A stretch of DNA of 21,241 nucleotides, from the NCBI GenBank assembly GCA_031367195.1, contig JANLPL010000275.1, forward strand, positions 1 through 21,241, given 5' to 3'. A program made the translations under genes and the position numbers. Below are positions 6,831-13,724 of this stretch, one piece after another. This stretch comes from Roseiarcus sp031367195. Lineage in GTDB: Bacteria > Pseudomonadota > Alphaproteobacteria > Rhizobiales > Beijerinckiaceae. A model generated the notes under the pieces. It was not told the origin of the DNA, made no database searches, and was given only the letters and a program-made list of their open reading frames with translations. How positions within the stretch are numbered: position 1 is the first letter of the stretch; each line of letters opens with the position of its first letter.

Positions 6831-8171
6831 ATGACCACCGCTGCCTCTTCCCGCGCGGAAGTTCCCAACGACCTCGCCGCCTTCTGGATGCCGTTCACGC
6901 CCAATCGCGCTTTCAAGAAGAACCCGCGCCTGATCGCCCGCTCCAAGGACATGCATTATTACACGCCCGAGGGCCGCGAGATCCTCGACGCCACCGCCGC
7001 TTTGTGGTGCTGCAACGCCGGCCACAATCGCGCCCCGATCGTGCGTGCGATCCAGGAACAGGCGGCCGAGCTCGATTTCGCGCCTACCTTCCAGTTCGCG
7101 CATCCCAAGGCTTTCGCGTTGTCGTCGCGCATCGCGGCGTTGGCGCCGGGCGATCTCGACCACGTGTTCTTCTGCAATTCCGGCTCGGAAGCCGCCGATA
7201 CGGCGCTGAAGATCGCGCTCGCCTTCCACAATGTCACGGGCGCCGCCTCGCGCCAGCGCTTGATCGGACGCGAGCGCGGCTATCACGGCGTCGGCTTTGG
7301 CGGCATCAGCGTCGGCGGCATGGTCAACAACCGCAAATTCTTCGGCACGCTGCTCGCCGGCGCCGATCATCTTCCCTCGACCTATGATCGCGAGCGGCAG
7401 GCCTTCACCAAGGGCGAGCCGGACTATGGCGCGCATTTCGCCGACGAGCTGGAGAAACTGGTCGCGCTGCACGATTCCTCCACCATCGCCGCCGTGATCG
7501 TCGAGCCGATGGCCGGCTCGACTGGCGTGCTGCCGCCGCCCAAGGGCTATCTGAAACGCCTGCGTGAAATCTGCGACAAATACGGCATTCTGCTGATCTT
7601 CGACGAGGTCATCACCGGCTTCGGCCGCATGGGCTTCGCTTTCGCCGCCGAGCGTTACGGCGTCATCCCCGACATGATCACCTTCGCCAAGGGCGTCACC
7701 TCCGGCACCGTGCCGATGGGCGGCGTGATTGTTCGCAAGCACATTCACGACGCCTTCATGCAGGGCCCCGATCACGCGATCGAACTGTTCCACGGCTACA
7801 CCTATTCCGGCCACCCGCTCGCTTGCGCGGCGGCTTTGGCGACATTGGATGTCTATCGCGACGAAAGGCTGTTCGAGCGCGTGGCGGAGCTGGAGCCAAA
7901 GTGGTGCGATGCGCTGATGACGCTGAAAGGCTTGCCTAACGTCCTCGACATCCGCTGCGTCGGCCTGACCGGCGCGATCGATCTGGCGGCGATACCCGGC
8001 AGCGCGGGGCTTCGCGGCTACAAACTGCTGGAGCATTCGTTCCACGAGGAAGGCATCATGCTGCGCCTGTCGGGCGATTGCATCGAACTGACGCCGCCGT
8101 TCATCGTCAGCGAGAACCAGATCGGCGAGATCGTGGAGAAGGTGGGGAATTCGATTAAGGCGGTGGCTTGA
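6831..8171 (+). CDS. Omega-amino acid (beta-alanine type) : pyruvate aminotransferase
   Basis: A 446-residue class III pyridoxal-phosphate aminotransferase that moves the amino group of an omega-amino acid or amine, such as beta-alanine, to pyruvate. AGGAG (6820-6824) lies 6 bases before the ATG. Visible features are FWMPFTPNRAFKKNPRL at the N-terminus, CNSGSEAADTALKIA (115-129), RGYHGVGFGGISVGGM (149-164), the cofactor aspartate in IFDEVITGFGR (D258), and the Schiff-base lysine K287 in TFAKGVTSG. The N-terminal pattern and lysine position agree with Pseudomonas beta-alanine:pyruvate transaminase. Closely related enzymes include taurine:pyruvate and putrescine aminotransferases, so the exact donor is open. 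The divergent cupin-XRE regulator and the nearby APC permease (8838) fit use of amines or amino acids as nitrogen source. Confidence 0.92.
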   Translation: MTTAASSRAEVPNDLAAFWMPFTPNRAFKKNPRLIARSKDMHYYTPEGREILDATAALWCCNAGHNRAPIVRAIQEQAAELDFAPTFQFAHPKAFALSSRIAALAPGDLDHVFFCNSGSEAADTALKIALAFHNVTGAASRQRLIGRERGYHGVGFGGISVGGMVNNRKFFGTLLAGADHLPSTYDRERQAFTKGEPDYGAHFADELEKLVALHDSSTIAAVIVEPMAGSTGVLPPPKGYLKRLREICDKYGILLIFDEVITGFGRMGFAFAAERYGVIPDMITFAKGVTSGTVPMGGVIVRKHIHDAFMQGPDHAIELFHGYTYSGHPLACAAALATLDVYRDERLFERVAELEPKWCDALMTLKGLPNVLDIRCVGLTGAIDLAAIPGSAGLRGYKLLEHSFHEEGIMLRLSGDCIELTPPFIVSENQIGEIVEKVGNSIKAVA

Positions 8172-8180
8172 GGTTGGGCC

Positions 8181-8206
8181 GTTGGACCGGCGTTAGACGG
8201 TCCAAC
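8181..8206. terminator. Hairpin between convergent aminotransferase and DedA genes
   Basis: GTTGGACCG (8181-8189) and CGGTCCAAC (8198-8206) form a perfect 9-bp stem with an 8-base loop. It spans the 21-base gap between the two convergent stops and reaches into the last codons of the dedA-family gene. There is no T run on either side, so a bidirectional terminator role is plausible but unproven. Confidence 0.45.
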
Positions 8207-8723
8207 GCAGGAAATATTTGACGCCGACCGCGCCGGGCGCGAGCGTGACGAACGCCCAGGCTGCGGCGGAGGCCCAATTCGCGATCTGAAACGGCAGCGC
8301 CGGCATTTGCGAAATGCCGGCGACCAGCGGCACGGCGGCGCGAAGGGGACCGAAAAACTTGGATATGAACACGCCCGGCGCGCCCCATTTCGCGAAGAAG
8401 GCGCGGCCGCGCGGCAGCAAGTCGGGATAGCGCGACAACGGCCAAAGGCCCGCGATTGGCTCGTGAAAAATGTATCCGAGCCAATAGGATAGCCAGTCGC
8501 CGAGCCCCGCGCCGATCACCGCCGCGACCCAGATTGGCCAGAAGTTCAGCCCCCCGGCGCCAATCATCGCGCCAATCCCCCACAAGATGACGGTCGCGGG
8601 AAACAGCAATGAGACGAAAGCGAGCGACTCGCCGAAAGCGAGTATGAACACGATCGGCGCCGCCGCGCCCTTGTGCAGCTTCACGAAGGCGACAACTGTG
8701 TCGGCGATATCCGCTATCGTCAT
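8193..8723 (-). CDS. DedA-family inner membrane protein (first copy)
   Basis: A 176-residue polytopic membrane protein of the DedA (VTT/SNARE-associated) family, whose members are implicated in lipid carrier flipping and membrane homeostasis. The start at 8723 (MTIADIADTVVAFV) has GGAG about 11 bases upstream and matches the family; the long frame to 8966 reads into the divergent permease gene. Family features are FGESLAFVSLLFPATVILWG (re-entrant segment with the conserved Glu), GAGLGDWLSYWLGY, and ISKFFGPLRAAVPLVAGISQM, where most members have FxRFxPxxR. It is short for the family. It diverges from the APC permease (8838) and is convergent with the aminotransferase gene. It differs clearly from the second DedA protein at 11075-11710, so the two are not recent duplicates. 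Confidence 0.88.
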   Translation of the reverse strand: MTIADIADTVVAFVKLHKGAAAPIVFILAFGESLAFVSLLFPATVILWGIGAMIGAGGLNFWPIWVAAVIGAGLGDWLSYWLGYIFHEPIAGLWPLSRYPDLLPRGRAFFAKWGAPGVFISKFFGPLRAAVPLVAGISQMPALPFQIANWASAAAWAFVTLAPGAVGVKYFLRWTV

Positions 8724-8837
8724 GGACTTATGGCTCCGCGCGCCGCATCCAACGCAAGGCGCGGGAAAACAGAGCGACTGTAGTGTCAGCGCCGCCGGGC
8801 GCAATTCGACGGCAGGAACGGGCGGAGAGGACGGGAG

Positions 8838-10031
8838 ATGACACAGGCAGGATTGAAGGCGCAAGGCGGTCTCGACCGAAACCTGACCCTGGGACCGCTG
8901 ATACTCTATGGCATGGGAATTATCGTCGGAGCGGGCATATATGTCTCTCTTGGCGCCGTGATGCACCGAGCGGGGGCCGCCGCTCCTATTTCATTCCTCC
9001 TCGCCGGCGTCTCGGCAGCGCTCACAGGCTTGTGTTACGCCGAACTGGCGGCGCGCTTTCCCGAGGCGGCGGGCGCGGCGGCCTTCGTCAAACATGGCTT
9101 CCAGTCTGACCTCGTGAGCGGCGCCGTCGCTTTGGCCATCACGGCGGCGACGGGCATCGCCGCCGCCTCGATCGCACATGGCGCGGCCGCCTATTTGCGC
9201 GAGATCGTGGCGCTCGATGCAAGGATTCTCACCGGCCTCATCATTGCCACCAATACCGCCATCGCGATCTATGGAGTCAAGACCAGCGTCGGCCTCGCCG
9301 CGATCGTTGGCGCGCTGGAAATTGTTGGGTTGATCGCGGCCATCGTCGCGGGTCTCTATCTGGCGCCGGACTACAAGGTCGGGAATATCCTGCCTTTTGA
9401 GTTTGCAGGGTGGCTCGGCGTATTCGGCGGGGCCTTCACCGCCTTCTTCGCGTTCATCGGATTCGAAACGCTGGTCAATATGGCCGAGGAGGTCAGGAAC
9501 CCGACCCGGACCGTGCCGATGGGGATTCTCGGCGCCATCGCGGCCAGCGCGTCGCTCTACGTTATGGTGGCGCTCTCGGTCGTGCTCTCCGACCGAACCG
9601 GCTCCAATCCGCTCCTCAGCCTGTTTGAAGGCAGATTGGCGCAGACCTTTTCGGCGATCGGCTTCGTCGCGATCGCCAATGGCGTTCTGGTCGAGATCCT
9701 CATGCTTTCGCGACTGTTCTACGGCATGGCCCGAGACGGCCGACTCCCGCGGGCGATGGCTCGGATCGAGCCCTTCACCCGCACCCCTGTGATCGCGACG
9801 CTCGCGGCGGGGGCGATCATTCTCGCCGTCGCTTTGCTCGCGCCGTTCGAGCGCCTGCTGGCTGTCGCCAACGCCCTCACGCTGGCGATCTTTCTTTTCG
9901 TCGATTTTGCCCTGCTGCTCGTTAAACGCCGCAAGTCCTCGCCGCGGCCGGCGTTCTGCGTTCCCGGCTGGATTCCGCCTGTCGCGTTCGCCGTGACGAT
10001 GGTCATGCTGCTGGCCGGCGGTCTCGGCTAG
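8838..10031 (+). CDS. APC-superfamily amino acid permease
   Basis: A 397-residue secondary transporter of the amino acid-polyamine-organocation superfamily, with about 11-12 hydrophobic segments. GGAGAGG (8824-8830) precedes the ATG by 7 bases. The first membrane helix carries the unwound substrate-site motif GMGIIVGAGIYVSLG (residues about 25-39), followed by LCYAELAARFPEAAGAAAFV. The middle has FFAFIGFETLVNMAEEVRNP and RTVPMGILGAI, the usual signature of the family, and later MARDGRLPRAMARI. It is a little shorter than typical members (430-480), with the C-terminus ending after a single last helix. The substrate is unknown; an amino acid or amine would fit the neighbouring aminotransferase. 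Confidence 0.9.
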   Translation: MTQAGLKAQGGLDRNLTLGPLILYGMGIIVGAGIYVSLGAVMHRAGAAAPISFLLAGVSAALTGLCYAELAARFPEAAGAAAFVKHGFQSDLVSGAVALAITAATGIAAASIAHGAAAYLREIVALDARILTGLIIATNTAIAIYGVKTSVGLAAIVGALEIVGLIAAIVAGLYLAPDYKVGNILPFEFAGWLGVFGGAFTAFFAFIGFETLVNMAEEVRNPTRTVPMGILGAIAASASLYVMVALSVVLSDRTGSNPLLSLFEGRLAQTFSAIGFVAIANGVLVEILMLSRLFYGMARDGRLPRAMARIEPFTRTPVIATLAAGAIILAVALLAPFERLLAVANALTLAIFLFVDFALLLVKRRKSSPRPAFCVPGWIPPVAFAVTMVMLLAGGLG

Positions 10032-10032
10032 C

Positions 10033-10057
10033 GGGCGGTTTGGCGGGAACCGCTCGC
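10033..10057 (+). terminator. Hairpin after the APC permease gene
   Basis: CGGGCGGTT (10033-10041) pairs with AACCGCTCG (10049-10057), 9 bp with one G-T pair, loop of 7. It lies right behind the permease stop (10029-10031). No T run follows, so this may be a weak or factor-dependent terminator, or an intercistronic structure before the protease gene. Confidence 0.35.
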
Positions 10058-10098
10058 CTCATCCTTGCCGCCACATCGCGCCGCCCCATATCTTCGTC

Positions 10099-11070
10099 AT
10101 GTTCGACGATCCCTCCTTCACACACGACGCAGAGGCCGCCGCCCCCTCCGGCGACGACGAAGCCCTCGACGCCTATTCCCGCGCCATCACCCGCGCGGTG
10201 GATAGGGTCGGACCCAGCGTGGTGCGGGTCGATGTGCGCGGCGGGGCGGGCTCTGGCGTCATCATTTCGCCCGACGGGCTCGCGCTCACCAACAGCCATG
10301 TGGTCAACGGCGCCCGCAGCGTCAGCCTGACCACGCTCGACGGCCGCCAACTCACCGCCCGCGTGCTCGGCGACGATCCCGACACGGATCTGGCGCTGCT
10401 TCGCGTCGAGGCGGATGTCGAGCTGCCCGCCGCCAGGCTTGGCGACTCGGCAAAACTCAAGCGCGGCCAGATCGCCATCGCGATCGGCAATCCGCTCGGC
10501 TTCGACGCCACTGTGACCGCCGGCGTCGTCTCCGCGCTCGGGCGCTCGTTGCGCTCGAAATCGGGCCGGCGAATCGAGGACGTGGTGCAGACCGACGCCG
10601 CGCTCAACCCCGGCAATTCCGGCGGGCCGCTGGTCTCCTCCGCTGGCGAGGTGATCGGCGTCAATACCGCCATCATCATGGGCGCGCAGGGCATCTGCTT
10701 CGCGGTCGGCGCCAATACCGCGCATTTCGTCGCGGGCGAAATCGCGCGCCACGGCCGGGTGCGGCGCGCCTATATCGGCGTCGCGGCGGCGACGACGCCC
10801 ATTCCGCGTCGCATCGCGCTGGCGCAAGGCCTGACTCAGACCCATGCCGCGCAACTGGTCGAGATCGATCAGTCGGGGCCGGCGGCGCAGGCGGGATTGT
10901 TGACCGGCGATCTCGTCATCGCGCTCGACGGCAAGCCGGTCAGCGACGTCGCCGATCTCACCCGCGCGCTAGAAGCGGACAAGATCAACCGCGCCGTCAG
11001 CATCGACTTTCTGCGGCGTTCGCAATGCCTGCGGCTGTGGGTCGGCCCGACCGAGCGCCGCGCGACCTAA
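10099..11070 (+). CDS. Trypsin-like serine protease with PDZ domain (DegP/HtrA family), no signal peptide
   Basis: A 323-residue S1C-family protease. The catalytic triad is visible: His67 in LTNSHVVNG, Asp97 in DDPDTDLALLRV, and Ser174 in LNPGNSGGPLV, with GSGVIISPDG (51-60) and AIAIGNPLGFDATVTAGVVS before the serine. A PDZ domain follows (about residues 220-315; SGPAAQAGLLTGDLVIALDG). Unlike DegP, DegQ or DegS, the N-terminus (MFDDPSFTHDAEAAAPSG) is acidic and polar with no signal or anchor, and the in-frame upstream codons to the previous stop add none. It is therefore predicted to be cytoplasmic, or exported by another route. No clear Shine-Dalgarno sequence precedes the ATG. The gene lies 67 bases behind the permease gene and ends 4 bases from the convergent DedA gene. 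It probably has a protein quality-control role; the target is unknown. Confidence 0.9.
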   Translation: MFDDPSFTHDAEAAAPSGDDEALDAYSRAITRAVDRVGPSVVRVDVRGGAGSGVIISPDGLALTNSHVVNGARSVSLTTLDGRQLTARVLGDDPDTDLALLRVEADVELPAARLGDSAKLKRGQIAIAIGNPLGFDATVTAGVVSALGRSLRSKSGRRIEDVVQTDAALNPGNSGGPLVSSAGEVIGVNTAIIMGAQGICFAVGANTAHFVAGEIARHGRVRRAYIGVAAATTPIPRRIALAQGLTQTHAAQLVEIDQSGPAAQAGLLTGDLVIALDGKPVSDVADLTRALEADKINRAVSIDFLRRSQCLRLWVGPTERRAT

Positions 11071-11074
11071 AGCT

Positions 11075-11710
11075 CTATTTTGGCGCGAAAAGCGGCCCCG
11101 GCAACGCCGCCTCCGCTTCCGCACGCAGCGCGTTGGCGTGATGGGAGATGAACCGGCTCGCCCCAATGGCGCCGATCACGGCGCAGAGCAGCGCGGCGAT
11201 CCCCACCGGCCGCGCATAAGTCTCGAACGCCACGCCGAGGAAAAAGCCGCCTAGTCCGAAAACGCAAGCCCAGATCACGCCGCCCAGCGCGTTGAAGGTC
11301 AGGAACCGCATATATTCCAGCCGGTTCACGCCCGCCAGGAAGGCCGCGAAGGTGCGCAGGATCGCGACGAAGCGGCCGAAAAACACGATCTTGCCGCCGT
11401 GGCGCAGGAACAGATATTGCGCCACCTTCAGCTTGCCCTCATCGACGGGCAGCAGGTGGCCGTAGCGGTAAAACAGGGGAAAGCCGAACTCGCGGCCGAC
11501 CCAATAGCCCAAATTGTCGCCCAGTATCGCCGCCAGAGCGGCGGCGCCGATCACCCCCCTGATATCGAGCGTTCCCTGTCCTGCGAAAATCGCCGCCGTC
11601 AGCAGCGTCGTCTCGCCCGGCAGCGGCACGCCGGCGCTCTCCAGCGCCACGATCGCGAACACGGCGAAATAGCCGTATTGCGCGATCGCATGATGCAGAA
11701 ATTCGAGCAT
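11075..11710 (-). CDS. DedA-family inner membrane protein (second copy)
   Basis: A 211-residue DedA-family membrane protein of the canonical type: MLEFLHHAIAQYGYFAVFA, ALESAGVPLPGETTLLTAAI with the conserved Glu and PxPGE, LGDNLGYWVGREFGFPLF, and FFGRFVAILRTFAAFLAGV, which holds the FxRFxxxxR motif typical of this family. The start at 11710 is chosen because the longer frame (to 11800) reads through the preceding gene and adds only Arg/Ala-rich sequence. It starts 7 bases after the stop of the small phasin-like gene upstream, so the two form an operon. Family members are linked to undecaprenyl-phosphate or phospholipid translocation and to envelope stress resistance. Confidence 0.92.
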   Translation of the reverse strand: MLEFLHHAIAQYGYFAVFAIVALESAGVPLPGETTLLTAAIFAGQGTLDIRGVIGAAALAAILGDNLGYWVGREFGFPLFYRYGHLLPVDEGKLKVAQYLFLRHGGKIVFFGRFVAILRTFAAFLAGVNRLEYMRFLTFNALGGVIWACVFGLGGFFLGVAFETYARPVGIAALLCAVIGAIGASRFISHHANALRAEAEAALPGPLFAPK

Positions 11711-11717
11711 GGGAGCG

Positions 11718-12068
11718 TCAGTGCGACGCGCGTTTGCTGAGCCGGCGGGCGTTGGCGCGCACGGTGCGGCGCGCCGGCCCGGCCGCCGCCTCCGCCACAT
11801 CGACCAGGGCGTGCGAGAATTGCCTAGGGGTCGCGCCGCCGCGCAGCGCGGAGGCGAATAGGAACGAGCCCCAGGCGAGGGAAGCGCGGAACGCGCCTTC
11901 GCAGGCGGCCGACACCTTTTCCTCCACCATCCGCGTCGCCTCGCGCGAATTCTCGCCGCCGGGATGAAGCAACCCCGGCGTGCGGGCGGCGATGGTCACG
12001 GCGGCGTCCACTCCCGATTGCGCCGAGAGATTGGCGAAACGCGAGACGCGGCGCGAGAGCGAGCTCAT
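11718..12068 (-). CDS. Small conserved protein, phasin-like
   Basis: A 116-residue, soluble-looking, Ala/Arg-rich protein. It starts MSSLSRRVSRFANLSAQSG at 12068, with GGAG about 9 bases upstream. The middle (REATRMVEEKVSAACEGAFR) reads as amphipathic helix, followed by SLAWGSFLFASALRG, then HALVDVAEAAAGPARRTVRAN and a basic tail. This general look (amphipathic helices, EKV...EG...A pattern) resembles phasin-like proteins that coat polyhydroxyalkanoate granules, but I see no decisive motif. It lies in an operon with the second DedA gene and is divergent from the Crp/Fnr gene. Treat the function as unknown. Confidence 0.7.
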   Translation of the reverse strand: MSSLSRRVSRFANLSAQSGVDAAVTIAARTPGLLHPGGENSREATRMVEEKVSAACEGAFRASLAWGSFLFASALRGGATPRQFSHALVDVAEAAAGPARRTVRANARRLSKRASH

Positions 12069-12334
12069 TCGGGATTCTCCAAGACTCTGGTTATTATCTC
12101 CATGAACGCGCGAAACGCGCAACTGGCCATTTGTCGCGTGCAATATATTGAGAAAGGGTGCGGGAATAATCGCAGCGCATTGAACATATTTGGTTTGGCC
12201 AAAGCGAATTGACCGCGCCGTCGCGTGCGTTCACATTTGGATGGTGACGTCTGCGACAAATTCGTGTGATAATGCGGCGTGTGCGTTCCCTCGTGAGAGA
12301 GTCCGCACAAAAGGCGCCTATTTCGGGAATCCCG
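12069..12334. promoter_or_regulatory. Divergent intergenic region between phasin-like and Crp/Fnr genes
   Basis: A 266-base region, more AT-rich than its surroundings, that should hold promoters for both genes. Three short inverted repeats are visible: GCGCG-AAA-CGCGC (12108-12120), the perfect palindrome TTTGGCCAAA (12194-12203), and CGGGA-A-TCCCG (12324-12334) directly before the chosen ATG of the regulator. I found no TGTGA-N6-CCACA box here like those in front of the two paralogous genes downstream, and no clear -35/-10 pair. Confidence 0.45.
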
Positions 12335-13009
12335 ATGGAAACCAGAACCTTAGCCAAGGTTCCGCTCTTCGCCACGCTGCCGGCGGAGGAAATCCACGCG
12401 TTGGACGCGCGCTGCTTGTGGCGTCGCGTCGGCGGCGGCGAATGGGTTATCGACTATCAAGCCGAGGGCGCCGACGTCTATTTCGTTTTCAGCGGCTTAG
12501 CGCGGGTGGTGATCGTCAGTTCAGGCCGCGAGATGATCCTTCGCGACATAAGGGAGGGCGAGTATTTCGGCCATTACTCCGCGCTCGACGGCAAACCGCG
12601 CTCGGCGGCGATCGTTGCGGTGACCGATTCCGTGGTCGCCCGCATGTCGGCGGCGGTGCTCTGGGATTCCATCCACCGCTATACCGCAGTGCGGGAAGTG
12701 GTGCTGAGAGACCTTGTCACCGACATCCGCACCGCCAACCAACGGGCGCATGAGCAGGCGAATTTCGATGTTAAAAAGAGGCTTTGCGCCGAACTCATAC
12801 GATTGTCGCGCTCAACCGGGGCGGGCCGTGTGGTCGTGTCTCCACCGCCCACTCACGCGGAATTCGCGGCGCGCATCAGCACGCATCGCGAAGCCGTCAC
12901 GAAAACCCTATCCGCGCTCGAACGCGAAGGACTGATCTCCCGCACCCCGTCCGCCATCCTATTGGTGGACGGTGCCCAGCTTCGGCGGATTTTGGCCGCC
13001 GACACCTGA
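12335..13009 (+). CDS. Crp/Fnr-family transcription regulator
   Basis: A 224-residue regulator with an N-terminal cyclic-nucleotide-binding fold and a C-terminal winged helix. The sensor part shows LAKVPLFATLPAEEI (6-20), DVYFVFSGLARVVI, and GEYFGHYSALDGKPRSAAI (75-93). The R-S of the cAMP phosphate site is kept, but the Glu that binds the ribose in Crp (GELGL/GELAL) is replaced by His80-Tyr. There is no N-terminal cysteine cluster, so it is not Fnr. The helix-turn-helix ends ISTHREAVTKTLSALE (181-196); Arg185-Glu186 line up with Crp R180-E181, which read TGTGA, and Lys190 replaces R185. The ATG at 12335 fits the family; starts at 12266 (GTG) or 12272 (ATG) would add about 21-23 residues. It ends 9 bases from the convergent gene at 13019, whose promoter carries a matching box. 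Confidence 0.9.
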   Translation: METRTLAKVPLFATLPAEEIHALDARCLWRRVGGGEWVIDYQAEGADVYFVFSGLARVVIVSSGREMILRDIREGEYFGHYSALDGKPRSAAIVAVTDSVVARMSAAVLWDSIHRYTAVREVVLRDLVTDIRTANQRAHEQANFDVKKRLCAELIRLSRSTGAGRVVVSPPPTHAEFAARISTHREAVTKTLSALEREGLISRTPSAILLVDGAQLRRILAADT

Positions 13010-13018
13010 ATATTTCGC

Positions 13019-13441
13019 TCACGCTGCGCGGCGTAGCCCCACCGAGAACTGTGCCAGATCGGTTTCGAGCGCCTGCATCACGTCTTCGCGCCAGCCTTCG
13101 CGCGGCGCAGCCGCGGGACGAACTTGGGTGGAGCGCCGACGGCTGCCGGCCAGGCCCGCCGCCACGAAGGCGCCGGAAGCCAAAGCGAGCGCGCCTAGCG
13201 TGACGATCACGTCGAAGTCGAAATAGCGCTGGGCCATGACCTTGGCCATTTCCGGCCGCGCCAGAGCCGCACGCGCGTGAACCCCACCGACCGCCTCGTG
13301 ACCCTGCACGAAGTCGGCTTTGAGAACCAGCGGGTTGGCGGCGAAGCCAAGCGCCTTCGAATCGGATATCGCGGCGCTTGCAGGAGCAGCGGCCAGCGAC
13401 GTAAACACCACAAGGGCCCCAAGGGCGGAGGACGCTTTCAT
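13019..13441 (-). CDS. Exported small membrane protein of unknown family, YFDFD paralogue A
   Basis: A 140-residue protein I cannot assign. It has a signal peptide (MKASSALGALVVFTSLAAAP, cleavage after ASA, residue 23), a short periplasmic stretch, the motif YFDFD (73-77), one hydrophobic segment (about 78-98, VIVTLGALALASGAFVAAGL), an Arg-rich stop-transfer patch (SRRRS), and a C-terminal tail beginning at Trp117 (WREDVMQALETDLAQF) and ending RRAA. The YFDFD-membrane block and the tail recur in the gene at 13725-14144. Expected topology: N-terminus outside, tail in the cytoplasm. The start at 13441 has GGGAG 7 bases upstream and mirrors the paralogue; an ATG at 13477, also with a GAGG, would add 12 residues. 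The promoter carries a Crp-like box. The Crp/Fnr gene converges on it. Confidence 0.85.
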   Translation of the reverse strand: MKASSALGALVVFTSLAAAPASAAISDSKALGFAANPLVLKADFVQGHEAVGGVHARAALARPEMAKVMAQRYFDFDVIVTLGALALASGAFVAAGLAGSRRRSTQVRPAAAPREGWREDVMQALETDLAQFSVGLRRAA

Positions 13442-13496
13442 TGCCGGCTCCCATCGCTCTGAGCATCCAATTTTCATAGGACGCCTCATTTGAATT

Positions 13497-13540
13497 AGGA
13501 TTAACACTTCGTTTACTTCTTGACTGTGGCAAAACTCACA
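13497..13540 (-). promoter_or_regulatory. Crp-box promoter module of paralogue A
   Basis: On the coding strand the box reads TGTGAGTTTTGCCACAG (13540-13524), a near match to the Crp consensus TGTGA-N6-TCACA. Then come AACG (13513-13510) and TTAATCCT (13504-13497), the likely -10 region. The spacing from box centre to TTAATC is about 31 bp, as expected for an activator bound near -41. The same blocks at the same spacings precede paralogue B. The box centre is about 91 bases from the ATG. Confidence 0.65.
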
Positions 13541-13558
13541 CGCCACAAACGCGATCCG

Positions 13559-13572
13559 TCACGATTTCGTGA
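13559..13572. promoter_or_regulatory. Inverted repeat TCACGA-TT-TCGTGA upstream of paralogue A
   Basis: Two perfect 6-bp arms separated by two bases, 18 bases upstream of the Crp-like box. This could be a second regulator site or a weak extra site. No counterpart was found upstream of paralogue B. Confidence 0.4.
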
Positions 13573-13580
13573 GCGGTGTG

Positions 13581-13647
13581 GAAGCCTCGAACCAGGTCCG
13601 AAGAACCGGCTGCGGCCCTTGCCTAGCCGAGAAACCTTCGAGGCTTC
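13581..13647. repeat. 11-bp inverted repeat with nested stem between the two paralogues
   Basis: GAAGCCTCGAA (13581-13591) and TTCGAGGCTTC (13637-13647) are perfect inverted copies separated by 45 bases. Inside them CGGCT (13607-13611) and AGCCG (13625-13629) can pair too. It lies downstream of paralogue B and upstream of the promoter of paralogue A. It could fold in the transcript of B as a 3' structure, or be a pair of protein sites; the 10-mer AAGCCTCGAA recurs in the B promoter (14195-14204). Confidence 0.55.
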
Positions 13648-13724
13648 AACGCGCTTTTACGGTCTGGGTTCCCTGCCGGCGGGGATTCCGCGGACGGGGT
13701 GAAGCGAAGCGGTGAACGGCGCGC

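Noticed and set aside
6810..8045. 411-codon open frame antisense to the aminotransferase
   Set aside because: Shadow of a gene with all catalytic residues in place; the antisense frame shows no motif or ribosome site.
12266..12334. Longer starts of the Crp/Fnr gene at 12266 or 12272
   Set aside because: No Shine-Dalgarno sequence precedes them and the extra residues lie before the usual family start; kept only as an alternative in the annotation.
13581..13700. Possible tRNA or small RNA because the minus strand contains GGTTCGAGGC, like a T-arm
   Set aside because: The five bases before and after the presumed T-loop (CCTGG and CTTCC) do not pair, and no acceptor or anticodon arm fits.
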